Below are positions 32,425 through 43,545 of a DNA stretch of 64,000 nt, one piece after another (within the stretch, counting starts at the first letter, position 1; every line of letters begins with the position of its first letter). The notes beneath the pieces are model-generated. The model was not told the origin of the DNA, ran no database searches, and saw only the letters and a list, made by a program, of their open reading frames with translations. The DNA is from Bryoerythrophyllum caledonicum. Lineage: Eukaryota; Streptophyta; Bryopsida; Pottiales; Pottiaceae. A program made the translations under genes and the position numbers. The DNA lies in NCBI GenBank assembly GCA_963971425.1, contig OZ020514.1, forward strand, positions 18,201,406-18,265,405. Reading direction: 5' to 3'.

Positions 32425-35400
32425 CGATACTGAGGCGGCGCTGCTCGTTGGCGTTCAGCGTCAGCCATTCCTGACGCAGGAGCTTGCCTTCGCGCTCCAC
32501 TTCCAGCAGGATGCGCGCACCGGCTTCGCTGCTGCCCAACAAGATGCTTGCTGGCTGGCCGGGGGCCACAGTATCGGCCAGCGCCACAAACCAGTCGGGC
32601 GTGGCGAAGGGCACGGTGGCGGCCTGCGCGTCGTAGAGCGTGAAATCGAGGTGGGCGGTGTCGGTGTCGGCGGTGAAGGCTTCGAGGCGGTAGCGGCCGG
32701 TGGGCAGGGCGGCCAGCGTGGCGCGCAGGTCGAGCACCGGGCTAATTTTGGTATCGAAAGAAAGCGTTTTCACCAGTTCCGGCTTGGCTTCATTCTCATC
32801 CGTTTCGGGGGCCGGGCCGGGCACGCCGGGCGGGTTGGGCCGATAGCGAATTGACAATAAACGCAACGTGCCGGCGGCGGGCAGGGGCTCGCCGGTGGCG
32901 TTAGTGCTCAGCAGCGTGTAGGTGGGCAGCGCGGTTTTGTCGGCCGCATCGGGCCCGATGAGGCGCAGGCTGAGCGGGTTGCGGCCGATGGGCAGCGAGC
33001 GGGTACCGGTGCGGGTTTCGCCGGCCGCGTCGGTCACATCGGCGGTTATTTCGAACAGGTAGCCGGGCTCCCAACCGCGCCGGCCGCCCGGCGCTTTTGG
33101 TACCAACGGCGGCGTGAAGGTGAGCGTAAAACGGCCCTCGGCATCGGTGGTGGTGGTGCCATGGGCAATTTCCTGGGTACCCTGGTTGCCGCCGGGCATG
33201 AAGCGCCCGCCGAGCCCGCCGTAGCCGTAGCCAAACAGCGGAAACAGCTCGCGGCGCGTGACGCGGTATTGCACCGTGGCGCCGTCGGTGGCCTGGCCGG
33301 CGTAGGCGCGGGCGCGGCCGCTGATGGTGAGCGGCTGGCCCAGCTCCGGCCGGCCGGGCACCGAATCGAGGTTGACAAGGAAAGTGGGCCGCTTGTAGTC
33401 TTCCACCGCGAAGGCGAGGCTGCCGTGGTCGGTTTGCAGGCTCATTTCGCCATTAAGCAAACCGATGGGCAGTACGATAGAGCCGTTGAAACTCCCGAAA
33501 TCGGAGGTGGTGAAGGGCAGCGTTTGCACGGTCTGGCCGTTCACGTCCATCAGCCGCACGCTCACCGACTGCCCGGTAACGAGGCTGCTTTTGGCCCGCA
33601 GCGTTTCGGTCAGAATGCCTTTGAAATACAGCGTCTGGCCGGGCCGGTAAATGGCGCGGTCAGTGAAGAGGAAGGTGCGGCGCTGGGCTTGTTCGGGCTG
33701 GTTGCGGTTGGGCTGGTAGTAGCCGCCCACGTTGCTCAATACGAGCGTGTCCTTGCCGCGCCAGATGCGCACGCTGCTGAGGCGATTGTAGGCGAGGGCA
33801 TCGGCGGCGGTGTTTTCGGGCGTTAGCAGGGCCGTTTCGCCCGTGGCTTCCGTTCGCGTCGCGATGCCGGTTTGCGTTATCTGCTGGTTGGTTTTGCGGT
33901 CGTAATACTGGTAGGTGCCCTGGGCCTGCACCCCAGCCAATGGGGCACCGCTTTGGCGATGTAGCGCCAGCAGCCGGGCCGCACCATTATCGGCGTCGCG
34001 CCGGCTCACCGCACTCAGCTCACTCGCCCCCACAAACCCGTAGCTCGTCACCACGCCCGGCCGCTGCTCGGTAGCCTTCGCCGCCTGGTTGCTGATGACG
34101 ACCAGATAGTAGCCAACGGGCAGCGCCGCGCCGGCCACCCCAAACTTCTGCTCCCGGTAATCCTGCGGATGCGCGGGCACCGGCACCGCCCAGGTGGCAA
34201 CCGGCGCGGCCCGCAAGGCGCGGGCGTAGCGCTGGGCCACCGTGCGGTTTTTCGCGTCGTACGCCCCCGATTTCTCCCACTCTTTCAGCGAAATGCGGTA
34301 GGCCCAGGCGTGGAGTTCCGTCACGTTGCGGGCCGTCAGGTCCAGCCGCCAGGGCTGGTTGGGAATGACGATGTCGGCCGCCGAAAACGCCACTTCCGGC
34401 TGCTCAACCTGCTCGCGCAGCTGCCGGGCCCGCACCGCGCCGCGCGACTTTGGAAACCGGGCCTCGGCCTCCCGCGCCAGGCGCACGGCGGCCACATGGT
34501 CACCGGCCTCGCGCGCGGCCTCAGCCCGCCGCGCCATAAATTCCGTGCTGATGGGCAGGGCCTTATACGTTTCGGCCAAGCGCGCCAAAGCGGGCTCATA
34601 CTGCGCGGCGAGGTCGGTATTTTGGGCAATATCGTGCAGGTAGTCCACGCGGCTCAGGTCCACGTCGGCCAGCGCGGCGAGGTTTTGGGGTGCCAGCTGC
34701 TGGCGTGCGGCGGTGAGGCGCTGCAACAGGTGCAGCGCGTGCAACTGGCCGTTCAGCGAGTCGGCTTCGGGAGCCAGCAGGCGCAGGGCGGCAAACTCAG
34801 CGGCGGGGCCGAATAACTTGGGCTCCGTGAGCTGGAACTGCTGCTCGGGTTTCGTGATGTACAGCTCCTGATTCTTCAGGCCCTCAATGGCGCGCTGGGC
34901 CAGCAGGTCATACAGGGTGGGGCGCAGGGCGCGGCCTTCGGCGTCGCCGCCCACGGCCAGGTCGCCGAGGTCAGCCAGGGTGGTTTTGAGCTGCTTTTGC
35001 GGCTCGTCTTCCACCGACTGGTCGTAGTGGCGCACGATAGCCGCGCCCAGCCGGCCCATGTCCCAGGTGGCGAGGCCGGTGCCACCGTCGGCGGTTTTCT
35101 GGTCGTCGGTAGTGGCGGCCGCGCCGGCGGTGCGTTGGTAGAGGCGGTAGCGGTTCTGGTTGAGGTAGTTGGTATAGAGCTCGGCCAGCAGCGAGTGCAG
35201 GATGGGCCGGGCCGGGAAACTGGCGGTTTTCATGTCCTTTTCCAGCAGGGCAATGGCTTTTTCTTCCGCATCCTCCTCCTTGCTCTCCAGCAGCCGGATT
35301 TTGTAGAGCAGCGCCCGCACGTAAGCCGGGCTGTTGTTCTCCTTTTTGGCCTGCTGGTAGATGGCCTCCACCAGCGGCGCGGCCGTGGCGGTCTGGTACT

Positions 35401-35524
35401 TTTTCAGCAGGGCATCAATTTTCTTCCAGCGGGCCGCGTAGGGGCCGGGAGGTGGCGTGGGGGCAGCATGGTCGGCACTGAAAATCATGGTCAGGAGCAG
35501 GCAGGCAAGCAGGAACAAACGCAT
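32425..35524 (-). CDS. Alpha-2-macroglobulin-like (MG2) family protein, 3' truncated
   Basis: ATG at 35,524 gives a signal peptide (MRLFLLACLLLTMIFSADHA), so the protein is exported or a lipoprotein-like envelope protein. The first 400 residues are helical and Ala/Leu-rich. RTFLFTDRAIYRPGQTLYFKG near residue 625-650 is the start of an MG2/A2M_N domain, followed by repeated beta-rich segments (FTTSDFGSFNGSIVLP, VEDYKRPTF). Bacterial macroglobulins act as periplasmic protease traps. About 1,033 residues are bacterial; family members with a thioester region are nearly twice as long, so the C-terminal half is missing at the junction near 32,425. The further 50 codons (to 32,267) are a read-through into plant DNA. 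Confidence 0.8.
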
Positions 35525-35708
35525 AAGCGGGATGGGATTTACCCCCTAAAGATGCCGGATGGACTTTTATTGCACACGCGCCGCCCGCCAGATGCGACGC
35601 AAGGCCCACGTCACTTTCGCGACGCCCGGCTTATTGGCATTCCAGGGGCTACGAAAAAGCCCCGACGCGGGCCTTGTCCTTACCCAAATTTTGAGGAATT
35701 CGCTGGAA

Positions 35709-35808
35709 CGGTCCGGTCTGACCGCCCTAGGCGGTCCGACCGGTCGTCGTCCGAACGATTTTCGCCGCTCAACGACCGGTCGGACCGCCTAGGGCGGTCG
35801 GACCGGAG
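35709..35808. repeat. Bacterial intergenic inverted repeat
   Basis: Two arms of about 40 bases built on GGTC(C/T)GACCGCC-CTAGG, in opposite orientation around a 20-base centre, between the DinB and MG2 genes. The arms are themselves partly palindromic. Could be a dispersed bacterial repeat or a strong terminator-like structure. Confidence 0.85.
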
Positions 35809-35890
35809 CAACGACACTAAATGTGGGTAAGGACAAGCCCTCCCGGCGGGGCATTTTAATCGCAAGACATCATCGTTGGCGAAACCCGCC

Positions 35891-36493
35891 CTACGCGGCC
35901 GAGGCCCGGGCGCTGGCACTCACGGCATTGCCGGTTAGCACGGCTTCGGCCTGGGCCACGTGCCGCTGAATGTGCACCACCAGGAATTCGAGCTGGTCGG
36001 TGAGGCGCAACAAAATGAGGGGGAAAATGGCGTTGGGAATGCGTATGGCATTGGCATTTATTTGCCGAGCCAGCAGCACGAGGCGCAGCAATTCGTCAAT
36101 CTGCCGGCTGAATACCTCCGAAACCGTGCGGGGCAGGCGGGTGCCCGTGGGCGCGTAGCGTTGGGGCGAAACGGTGGGTTTTTCGCTGGCGGGCGCGCGC
36201 ATGGCTTCAATAAACCGGCGGCCCAGGTAGCCCTGCTTGGCCGTGGCGGCGGGCTTCGACCCATTCGCCTGCGCCTGCTTGATGCGGGCCGCGATACCGG
36301 GCAGGTAGTAGCCACCCACAATGTTGAGGTGCTCCAGACACTGGCCGGCGCTCCAGCGGCTGGGGCTGGGCCGGCGGTTCAGCTCCTCGGCACTCAGGGG
36401 CCGAAAGCGTTGTTGCGCCTTCACCCGCAGCAGCAGCAGGTCGTTGGTGAGCTGGTCGAAGAAATCATCGGTAGCGCGGGCGGCAGCGGGCAT
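35891..36493 (-). CDS. DinB-like putative metal-dependent protein
   Basis: The start at 36,493 (MPAAARATDDFFDQL) gives about 200 residues. A longer start at 36,556 is possible but adds an unlikely N-terminus. Four-helix DinB pattern: PSPSRWSAGQCLEHLNIV with the first metal His, then a C-terminal HIQRHVAQAE giving the H-x3-H pair. DinB-fold proteins bind Zn/Ni with three His; several are thiol S-transferases, but the role of this one is unknown. It is co-directional with the MG2 gene, 366 bases upstream of it. Confidence 0.75.
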   Translation of the reverse strand: MPAAARATDDFFDQLTNDLLLLRVKAQQRFRPLSAEELNRRPSPSRWSAGQCLEHLNIVGGYYLPGIAARIKQAQANGSKPAATAKQGYLGRRFIEAMRAPASEKPTVSPQRYAPTGTRLPRTVSEVFSRQIDELLRLVLLARQINANAIRIPNAIFPLILLRLTDQLEFLVVHIQRHVAQAEAVLTGNAVSASARASAA

Positions 36494-36608
36494 GGGCGCG
36501 GGGGTTAACAAGCCGTAAACATACAATTTAGCAGCCGATTCCGAATAATTTCGCATCCGATATTCCTCAAAAGCGCCGCAATCGATGCCAACCCGGTATC
36601 TTGGCGGC

Positions 36609-37328
36609 ATGGTAAAACAACGCTTCCTTCTACATCGTGCGCTGGTGGCGCTCCTGGCCGAGTCCGCGCTCGGTGCGCAGGCGCAGGCCGTACCCAACGC
36701 TGGCGAGCGCGTGGAAAGCCTCGTTACCTTCGGCGCGCAGTCAGACAAAAACTGGGGCGACGACGATTTCACCCAAACCTTTTTCTTCCTCATTCCTGAA
36801 AATCAGCGCACGCCGGTCTACATCCGGGTGTGGGACCCGGACTGCGGCGGCAAAAACGACGACCTGAAAGGCGCCGCCAACACCACTACCTCGTTCAGCC
36901 TCTACGGCGGGCCGGGCACGTTCAGCGGCCCGCAGGCCCGCGACCCGCGCCCAACCAATCCCGTGCCCACCGGCCGCCTGCTCGGCAGCAAAACCTTCGG
37001 CAACGACTCGCAATACGATGGCAAGTGGTACACATTCGGCCCGCTCAACCCGCTGGAAGGCGAAATGGTAGACGAGTTTAAAGGCCACGTTTTCAAGCTC
37101 GTGGCGCGCGGCCTCACCGGCAACGACGGCAACCTGTACCGCTACTTTTTCAGCACCAGCCCCACCACCAATGTGTCGGTCGAAGGCGGCAACGCCTTCA
37201 CCTACGAATACTGCTTCCGGCTGCCCGCCACGGCCAGCCAAACCACCGTGCACCTCTACCCTTTCGTCAACGACAAGGTGGTGAGCATCAAGCAAAGTAA
37301 TTTCGATGCCGACAACGCGGCCAGGCTT
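36609..37328 (+). CDS. Exported hypothetical protein, cut by the N gap
   Basis: ATG at 36,609 gives a basic start and a hydrophobic Leu/Ala segment ending AQAQA, a Sec signal with cleavage near residue 26. The mature part is rich in Asn/Gly/Thr and beta-like (TFFFLIPENQRTPVYIRVWD, YRYFFSTSPTTN). I do not recognise a named domain. Divergent from the DinB gene, with start codons 115 bases apart. It enters the run of N after residue 240, so the C-terminus is unknown. Confidence 0.7.
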
Positions 37329-37528
37329 NNNNNNNNNNNNNNNNNNNNNNNNNNNNNNNNNNNNNNNNNNNNNNNNNNNNNNNNNNNNNNNNNNNNNNNN
37401 NNNNNNNNNNNNNNNNNNNNNNNNNNNNNNNNNNNNNNNNNNNNNNNNNNNNNNNNNNNNNNNNNNNNNNNNNNNNNNNNNNNNNNNNNNNNNNNNNNNN
37501 NNNNNNNNNNNNNNNNNNNNNNNNNNNN
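37329..37528. other. Assembly gap (200 N)
   Basis: A run of exactly 200 N, a conventional unknown-size placeholder, between bacterial coding sequence and the next hAT minisatellite. Confidence 0.98.
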
Positions 37529-37559
37529 CTGGGAAGTGGGCCCATCGTGCCACGATTCC

Positions 37560-37870
37560 CAAACTTATAACAAGGCGCGCATGTCCCTCATAGGCCGCGC
37601 GCGTACGAGATGGGACGGTCTCGCGCATACCAATCATGGTCTCGGTAGGAGGAACAGAATGGCCGGGTGCGTGCAAATGGGGCCGGGCGCGTGCGCTGTG
37701 AGGCCGAGTGCGCGCGAATAGGGGCCGAGCGCGTACCTTTTGAGGCCGGGCGCGTACGCTTTGGGGCTAGGCGCGCACGCTTTGGGGCCGGGCGCGCGCA
37801 AATGGGGGCCTGGCGCGCACGAATAGTGACAGTGCGTGCGCTCTGAGGCCGGGCGCGCGCAAACAGGGAC
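37560..37870. repeat. GC-rich minisatellite 3 (hAT)
   Basis: Same family as at 28.4 kb: units such as GGGGCCGGGCGCGCGCAAAT and GAGGCCGGGCGCGTACGCTT. Reading frames through it are artefacts. Confidence 0.9.
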
Positions 37871-38213
37871 CATGGAAAGTTCCTATCTTGCAAATTGAAT
37901 TATCTTATATGTTTCAAACTAATTTCAATGTTTCAAAGGAGATGCAAGAATTCGGTCAATGCTTTAAAGATGTCCTTATATTTATATTGCACATGGAAAT
38001 TCGCAACATACAAAATGGTTACAAATGCTACGCTTTCATCTTGCATTCTATTTGCATGTTCTCCACTTCATCACGCATCGGCTCCACTTGGTTCACCCCT
38101 TCCTGAGGCCCCATCATCCAGCAATTTACGAGCCGCTCGCGTCCTCCGGTGAGGCCCATCCGCGTTTACCAGAGCACGTAACATTTCGGAGTTCCTAAGT
38201 GCTTTGAGAGTCT

Positions 38214-40459
38214 TCATAGTCGCCGGAAAATGTTTCTCAAGAAGGAAATCAATAGCTTCCTCCTTCCAAGTTTCCTTCCATTGCGATTCTTCTCATTGCA
38301 ACGCAATGCGAAGGTCAAGATCAGTGGCCTCTCCCAATTCTGACACCACACGTCCTTGGTGATTCCACAGTTTCCCATCTGGACGTCGCCTGAATTGAAA
38401 TACCTTCCGCCTAACATCCCAATATCCGCCCATGACTTGGTAGAAGAAGTTCCATTTACCAACATGGTCCGCGGTGGTTCTCGATATGAGCTTGTTGGCG
38501 ACTCGTACAATTTCTTGGTGGTCATTTTCCCAACCAAATTGCGTGCTTACACTGGACCTATGTAGTTGGTGGCACTGCGCACGCCAAGTCCTCACCAAAT
38601 CTTCTCCCCACTTTTCAGCATAGGCATCCCCAGGGGCATTCTCCGGGTTCAGCTCCCAACTAGGTGGCATGTAGGCGGTGAGGCCAAACACTTCATACAA
38701 GCGCTTATGAAATGGAGCTCTACACTTTGCACAAAATCTACGTGTCAAGATACCACCTAGCAGACACATCGGATGGTATAAACACCGACACGTGCCAAGA
38801 GCATATGCACCTTCTAGCCCGAAAGGATTTAAACAAATCGGGCAAGCATCTTCATTTTGCGTGAAGCTTGCTGGTGTTGGCCATAATTTGCATGGTGCCA
38901 CGTTTCCGATTGGTTGAAGGGCATTAGAAGACATAGCCTCTGCGTGGTCCCACTCCAACTTTGCCCAGTCAATATTTTTACCATCTGGCAACAGAGGCAA
39001 TTCAGTTGGAAACATCTCGTCGATGTGAGCCCAAAGTCACGGCGCGTATTATTCGTCAGATATTCGTTGTCAATCTTCTTGAATTCTATTGCCATTTGCC
39101 TCGCACGATCAACATTCAAGATGCATGCCACTTTCCATTGATAGTACTGCTCGCCCACTGATCTAATCTTTTTTTAAAGGATGTCGTTTGCACTGCGAAG
39201 CTGAACAAGTTCCGTGCTTGGATTAGCTGGGGAAAATGACAGAGAATCCTCGGTGCCGATGGAATCTACAAATGGTTGCAGTGCTACAGTTGGCGGCGGT
39301 AGAAAAACCAACGGACGACTAGCGAAGCGGTGACGCGGTGGTCTTGTTGAGGTCTCTAGCAAGCAGCTAGTAATATTGCCAATAACATTGGCGATCATTG
39401 TCTCGTCCATACCTCAAGCAACTTCGCCAATATCAGCCGGGCTGGCAACACGTTCTCGATGCAACTCTTCTATTTCGGCTGCTTGTTTGGTGATAATATC
39501 ACCCTTTCCACTGGATTGCAGCTTGAGGTTTTCAATCTCTTCTTGGAGACGTTGAATCATCTCATCCTTCAAGCTGATAGTGTCCAATAACTCCTGGTGA
39601 GCATTGACGGTCGTACTTCCGGACCCTGATGCTACATGCCTAGTGTTGGAAGTGGTGACTATGACATCCATCATTGGCATTTCATCCATAACATGGATGG
39701 GTTCTTCATCTCCAACACCCTCAAGCCTCACGGCGGGTTCATCATCGCCAACAAGATTTACGATTGGTAAATCTACTTGGCCACCTCCTTGAACTAGTAG
39801 ACGTCCTGCTTGATGGAGCTTCACTAGATGGCACTTTTTTCGTGACACACGCGCCACTAGAGAAGTCGATGAACGCCGACCTACACGTCCATCTAAGTCC
39901 AAATCCGGTGATGAATCTGACTCTACTGGAGCTAATTTCTCTGGGCCATCTGTTTTCTGTGGCACTAGTGCCGCAAAATGAAACATAGGATGCTGCTCCC
40001 TAGGCACATCGGCATTTTTGTCCCCTCAATCCACACCCTCGGCATTTTTGGAGTTTTACGCACAGTCCTAAAATCCACTCGCTTATTGAGAACAACCTCC
40101 GCATATACCATGCGAGCAAGATAGAGGGGACAATCATTGCGGGGCATGAATTCGAGCTCGTATAAGTATTGGTGAACTTGGAGGGCACGAGCTCGAAACG
40201 CCTCATTGATGCAATACTTCAAATTCGCCTTGTTTGAGCAACGATTTATTAAATGGCGATGTGGAGGAAACATCTTCGACAAATGACACCACTCGATGTA
40301 ATCCTCGCAAGTGACAGACGACCACGGCGATGGCTCATCTTGCCAACCCACGAATGCAATCTTTGCTGGATTGTTGAACACGTGCATCCGCTTCTTCTGG
40401 AGCTTCCCGTGCCTCGCCCTATCTGTATCTTTCTCCCTCTTCCTCTGCACGGTGGACAT
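38214..40459 (-). pseudogene. hAT cargo: coiled-coil protein with RING-like zinc domain
   Basis: Minus-strand gene starting MSTVQRKREKDTDRARHG at 40,459. The order is a basic N-terminus; a conserved-looking globular block (CEDYIEWCHLSKMFPPHRHL...PKMPRVW); an acidic/Ser-rich middle; a coiled coil (DEMIQRLQEEIENLKLQ, about 39,500); and a C-terminal Cys-rich module at about 38,740-38,860. The module reads CPIC-x12-C-x-C-x2-H-x2-C...FCAKC and resembles a RING but has imperfect spacing. Frame changes occur near 40,000 and 39,030, with stops near 39,411 and 39,174. I infer one original protein of about 740 residues. Role unknown: possibly a ubiquitin ligase or a DNA/transposase accessory factor. 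Confidence 0.6.
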
Positions 40460-40789
40460 TGGTGGCTGTTGTTCGGCATTCGGCTCACTCTCACTCTCTA
40501 TAGCCGAACACTGTAAAAAAATCTACCAAAATGTTCGTTAACAACGCTAAGCTCTATCTCTAAAAAAAAACTAACAAAAATTACCACCTTGGATTTCAAA
40601 ATAATCCAAGGTAGCGATGTTCATTAATTAGAACGGTGATCGATGCGGTGAGGCAATACGTCGTATGGATGTCTGCAAATCTGGAGCCCCAATCGAAGAT
40701 CACGCAATCAGCCACCTTAAAAAGATAGTTGAAGGCCACGATTTCCAATTGGAGTTTGTGAGATGGACTGGGAGCGCGCGACCATTTAT

Positions 40790-41160
40790 ACTAGTGGGTT
40801 GGGCGCACACACCGCATGGGGAACGCGCGCATGCCGTATGGGGACCGGGCGCGTACGCTAGGGTCTCTTGCGTACGTTTCGGGGTCTCGGGCGTAGGGTT
40901 TAGGGCCTCGCGCGTAGGATCCACGGTCGGGCGCGTGGACATTGGGGTCGGGCGTGCGCGGGAACAGGCCGGTCGCGAACAGGAATGGACTGGGCGCTTG
41001 CGGGAACGAGCTCTATCAATGCGGGAACAGGCTCTATTCATGGGGGAACAGGCTCTATTCGGTTATGGGCCGGGCGCGTACGCTGGAGGGCCGGGCGCGT
41101 TCTCTGGAGGGCCGGGCGCGTGGCGTCTTGGTCAGGCGCATGCAGACGCGCATGTAAGGC
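40790..41160. repeat. GC-rich minisatellite 4 (hAT)
   Basis: Units such as GGGCCGGGCGCGTACGCTGG and AACAGGCTCTATTCATGGGG between the divergent RING-like and kinase genes; it may contain their shared promoter. Confidence 0.88.
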
Positions 41161-41353
41161 CAGGGTTTTCCATTTCACTATAAATGGAACAGATTCTAAT
41201 ATCAATCACATAGGCTCCTCTCAAGTGGCTCCTTGTCCTAGTACTATTCGTACTTTGCTAGGAACTAAGAGTGGGGCCACCACACATTGGGCCCGGGGGA
41301 GGTTTTGATTTTTTTTATAAAATTATAGTTTGTGTAGGGTTGTGATTATTGCA

Positions 41354-42940
41354 ATGGCCACTGATCAAAATCCTGGAAAGCGGCCCGCGTATGTTGATTT
41401 AGATGCTCCAGATGCATCGGAGCTTCCACCTACTAGCGTTGCGGAGTCAAGCCGCAATCCTTCCGATGCACCGAAGGCACCGTCGAAGAGGGCGAAGCAA
41501 AAAATGTCTGCGCACAAGAAGGATGCCGATTATCCACCAAAGGAGTACACCGCATTTCTTCGAGGTGTGGCAATTCAATACTACCGTTGATGGTATGAAA
41601 CTGACGTGGTGCGATTCCGTCAAGTTTATTTGGAGAAGGGAGAGCCAGGAATCATGTGCTTACAAGCCGACCTCCAATCGAAATTCGAGCGCGCTCTGGA
41701 GAGTTCTGAATTGTTCAAGGATGCATATGGCATGTATCACTATGCCTCATTCATGGAGAGAGTAATCACTCAATGTACGAGTAATGCATCGCATGTATTT
41801 GATTGTGAGGTGAAAAAACCTCGCGGGGGCCAGCATCAGCCATGAGACTTGGAACTCCGCAAGTTCCTCGAAGGTGTGAAGACCACCATCGACAGGTTTT
41901 CAAGCTCTCGTACGAGAGGTATGCCTTGGAATGAACAAGCGATGAAGTCAGCCATGGAGGCGCATATGTTGCACAGCGTGCAATTTCTTCCAGAAAATGT
42001 CGGAGTTTATGGACTTTCCGGATATGACGCCGTTGGTGGATACGGAAAGGTTTGGAAGGTCCGCATCGTGGGTGTGCAAGCCATTTCGGCATACATGGAG
42101 TTTGCCGGGAAAATGCCAACGGCATCTCATCCGAAGGAGAAATTTAGACAACGGTCTCACGAGGCCATGATATGTCATGTTGCACACCCAGGAGTTATAA
42201 AGTTTTGGGCGGTGAATACAAAGAATATGGGAGCGTACACATTGTGGTAGAATGGTGGTAGCTGGGCCCATTTTAAAACCGTCGATTCAAAGGCAAATCC
42301 GGCGGCTTCGAGCAACTCAATCCTTTCAGCTCCATATATTTCGGCGGAGGATACAACACAAATCTTAGCCTTCCGGAAGAATAGAGCAAGACTTGCCTGG
42401 GCTTTGATGTGCACCATGGCCCAAGTCCACAAGGCAAATGTCATTCATAATGACATCGCTCCCACAAACGTGCTTCTCCACTTTCCTCCAGAGAAACCAG
42501 GATCCGTCTTCATAGGCGTTTGTGATTGGGGAATTGCGAGCCGAGTATCACACGAAGAGCCATCAAAATATGGATTTCGGACAGACACGGAGCTGGACAA
42601 TCAACGCCGTAGACGACATTGGGTAGCTCCAGAGTTGTTTTACAAATTCGGCCCACAAGATTCGGAAACGGCATTGGATGTGATGCAGCGGCGTCACCAA
42701 TACACCCAGCTCGCCGATTCGTACTCCGTTGGGTGGATGGCTAGAGCGATTTGGGAGAAAGAATCTGACTCAACATTCTTAAAATCAACCGTCAACTACG
42801 CAGCTTTTCAAGTGAAGATCGAGAAATTACTGGAGCGAGATCCCCTCAAACGTCCAACACTCTGCAAAGTGATTGACGAGCTAATGGCTAAACCATTCAA
42901 CTTTGAAGTTCCGGACGCTTGCTTCCGCTATGAGATATAG
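41354..42940 (+). pseudogene. hAT cargo: protein-kinase-like protein with three nonsense codons
   Basis: One frame of 529 codons from ATG 41,354 to the stop at 42,938-42,940, interrupted only by TGA 41,588, TGA 41,843 and TAG 42,248. The N-terminal 160 residues are basic and unrecognised. Kinase motifs: Gly loop GGYGKVWKV (about 42,030-42,060), AGK as the VAIK-like Lys site, a Glu in HEAMICH, HPGVIKFW, catalytic loop HNDIAPTNVLL (HRD with Asn for Arg, Asp and Asn kept), DWG in place of DFG (metal Asp kept), WVAPELF as APE, then DSYSVGWMARAIWE and a C-terminal RDPLKRPTL. It would phosphorylate Ser/Thr (inference). All three stops fit single C-to-T or G-to-A changes, implying recent full-length function. 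Confidence 0.85.
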
Positions 42941-43104
42941 ATATTTTGACTTAGCGTATTGATAGTGAAGGTTTTAATTATTGATCATTTTGCAATACGT
43001 ACTAGCGTTGTGATGTAACAGTGCTTTTTGCCCATCTCGTGATAATAAAAGATTAATATTTTTCATACACATTGCAATATGAAGCTCATGCATGTTAAGA
43101 AGTG

Positions 43105-43460
43105 AGAGAGCGCGCGCGACCCCTAAATTCAATACCCGTACGCGCGCGACCTTGGCCGAACGCGCGAGCCCTTCCAAGTATGCGCTCGGCCCTTCACCGC
43201 GCGCGCTCGGACACTTGCGGTACGCGCGCGGTCTTCCCTGCACGCGCCTAGCCCCTCACAGTACGCGCCCGGTCCACCCCTGTACGCGCCCGGCCCAACA
43301 CGGTACGTGCCCGGTCCTCCCCTGTATGCGCCCGGCCCCTTCAGTGCGTGCCCGATCCATTTCCGCACGCGCCTAGCCCCTTCAGTATGCGCCCGACCCA
43401 TCTCCGTACGCGCCCGACCCCTTCATGCGCCCGCTTCTTTGTCTGCACGCGCGCGATCCT
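43105..43460. repeat. GC-rich minisatellite 5 (hAT)
   Basis: The same unit in opposite orientation to arrays 1, 3 and 4 (CGCGCCCGGCCC...), near the right end, giving the element loosely inverted minisatellite ends. Confidence 0.9.
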
Positions 43461-43545
43461 ATTGACGACGTGTCAGCCACGTAGTCGCCCTCGTTGCAGT
43501 GGATAAATTGATTTACCTCGAGTCATGGTCAAACTAGGATTGACC

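Larger units (their letters stand above)
32425..37328. other. Bacterial DNA block (probable contamination or chimeric assembly)
   Basis: About 4.9 kb of high-GC DNA with three tightly packed intronless bacterial-type genes, none interrupted by stops. Codon use is GC3-rich, unlike all neighbours. It begins mid-gene inside a minisatellite and ends mid-gene at a run of 200 N. Protein style (MG2-type protein plus DinB) suggests Bacteroidota, perhaps Hymenobacter-like; taxonomy is inference. Confidence 0.88.

Noticed and set aside
33161-34816. Long plus-strand frames opposite the MG2 gene
   Set aside because: Shadows of a GC3-rich bacterial gene; the minus frame has a signal peptide and an MG2 domain.
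32425-37328. Horizontal transfer of bacterial genes into the plant genome
   Set aside because: Mid-gene junctions, an adjoining N gap and undecayed genes among decayed DNA favour contamination; kept only as a finding to test.
37585-41183. Arg/Ala-rich frames at 37.6-37.9 and 40.7-41.2 kb
   Set aside because: Both lie in GC-rich minisatellites and have no non-repetitive content.
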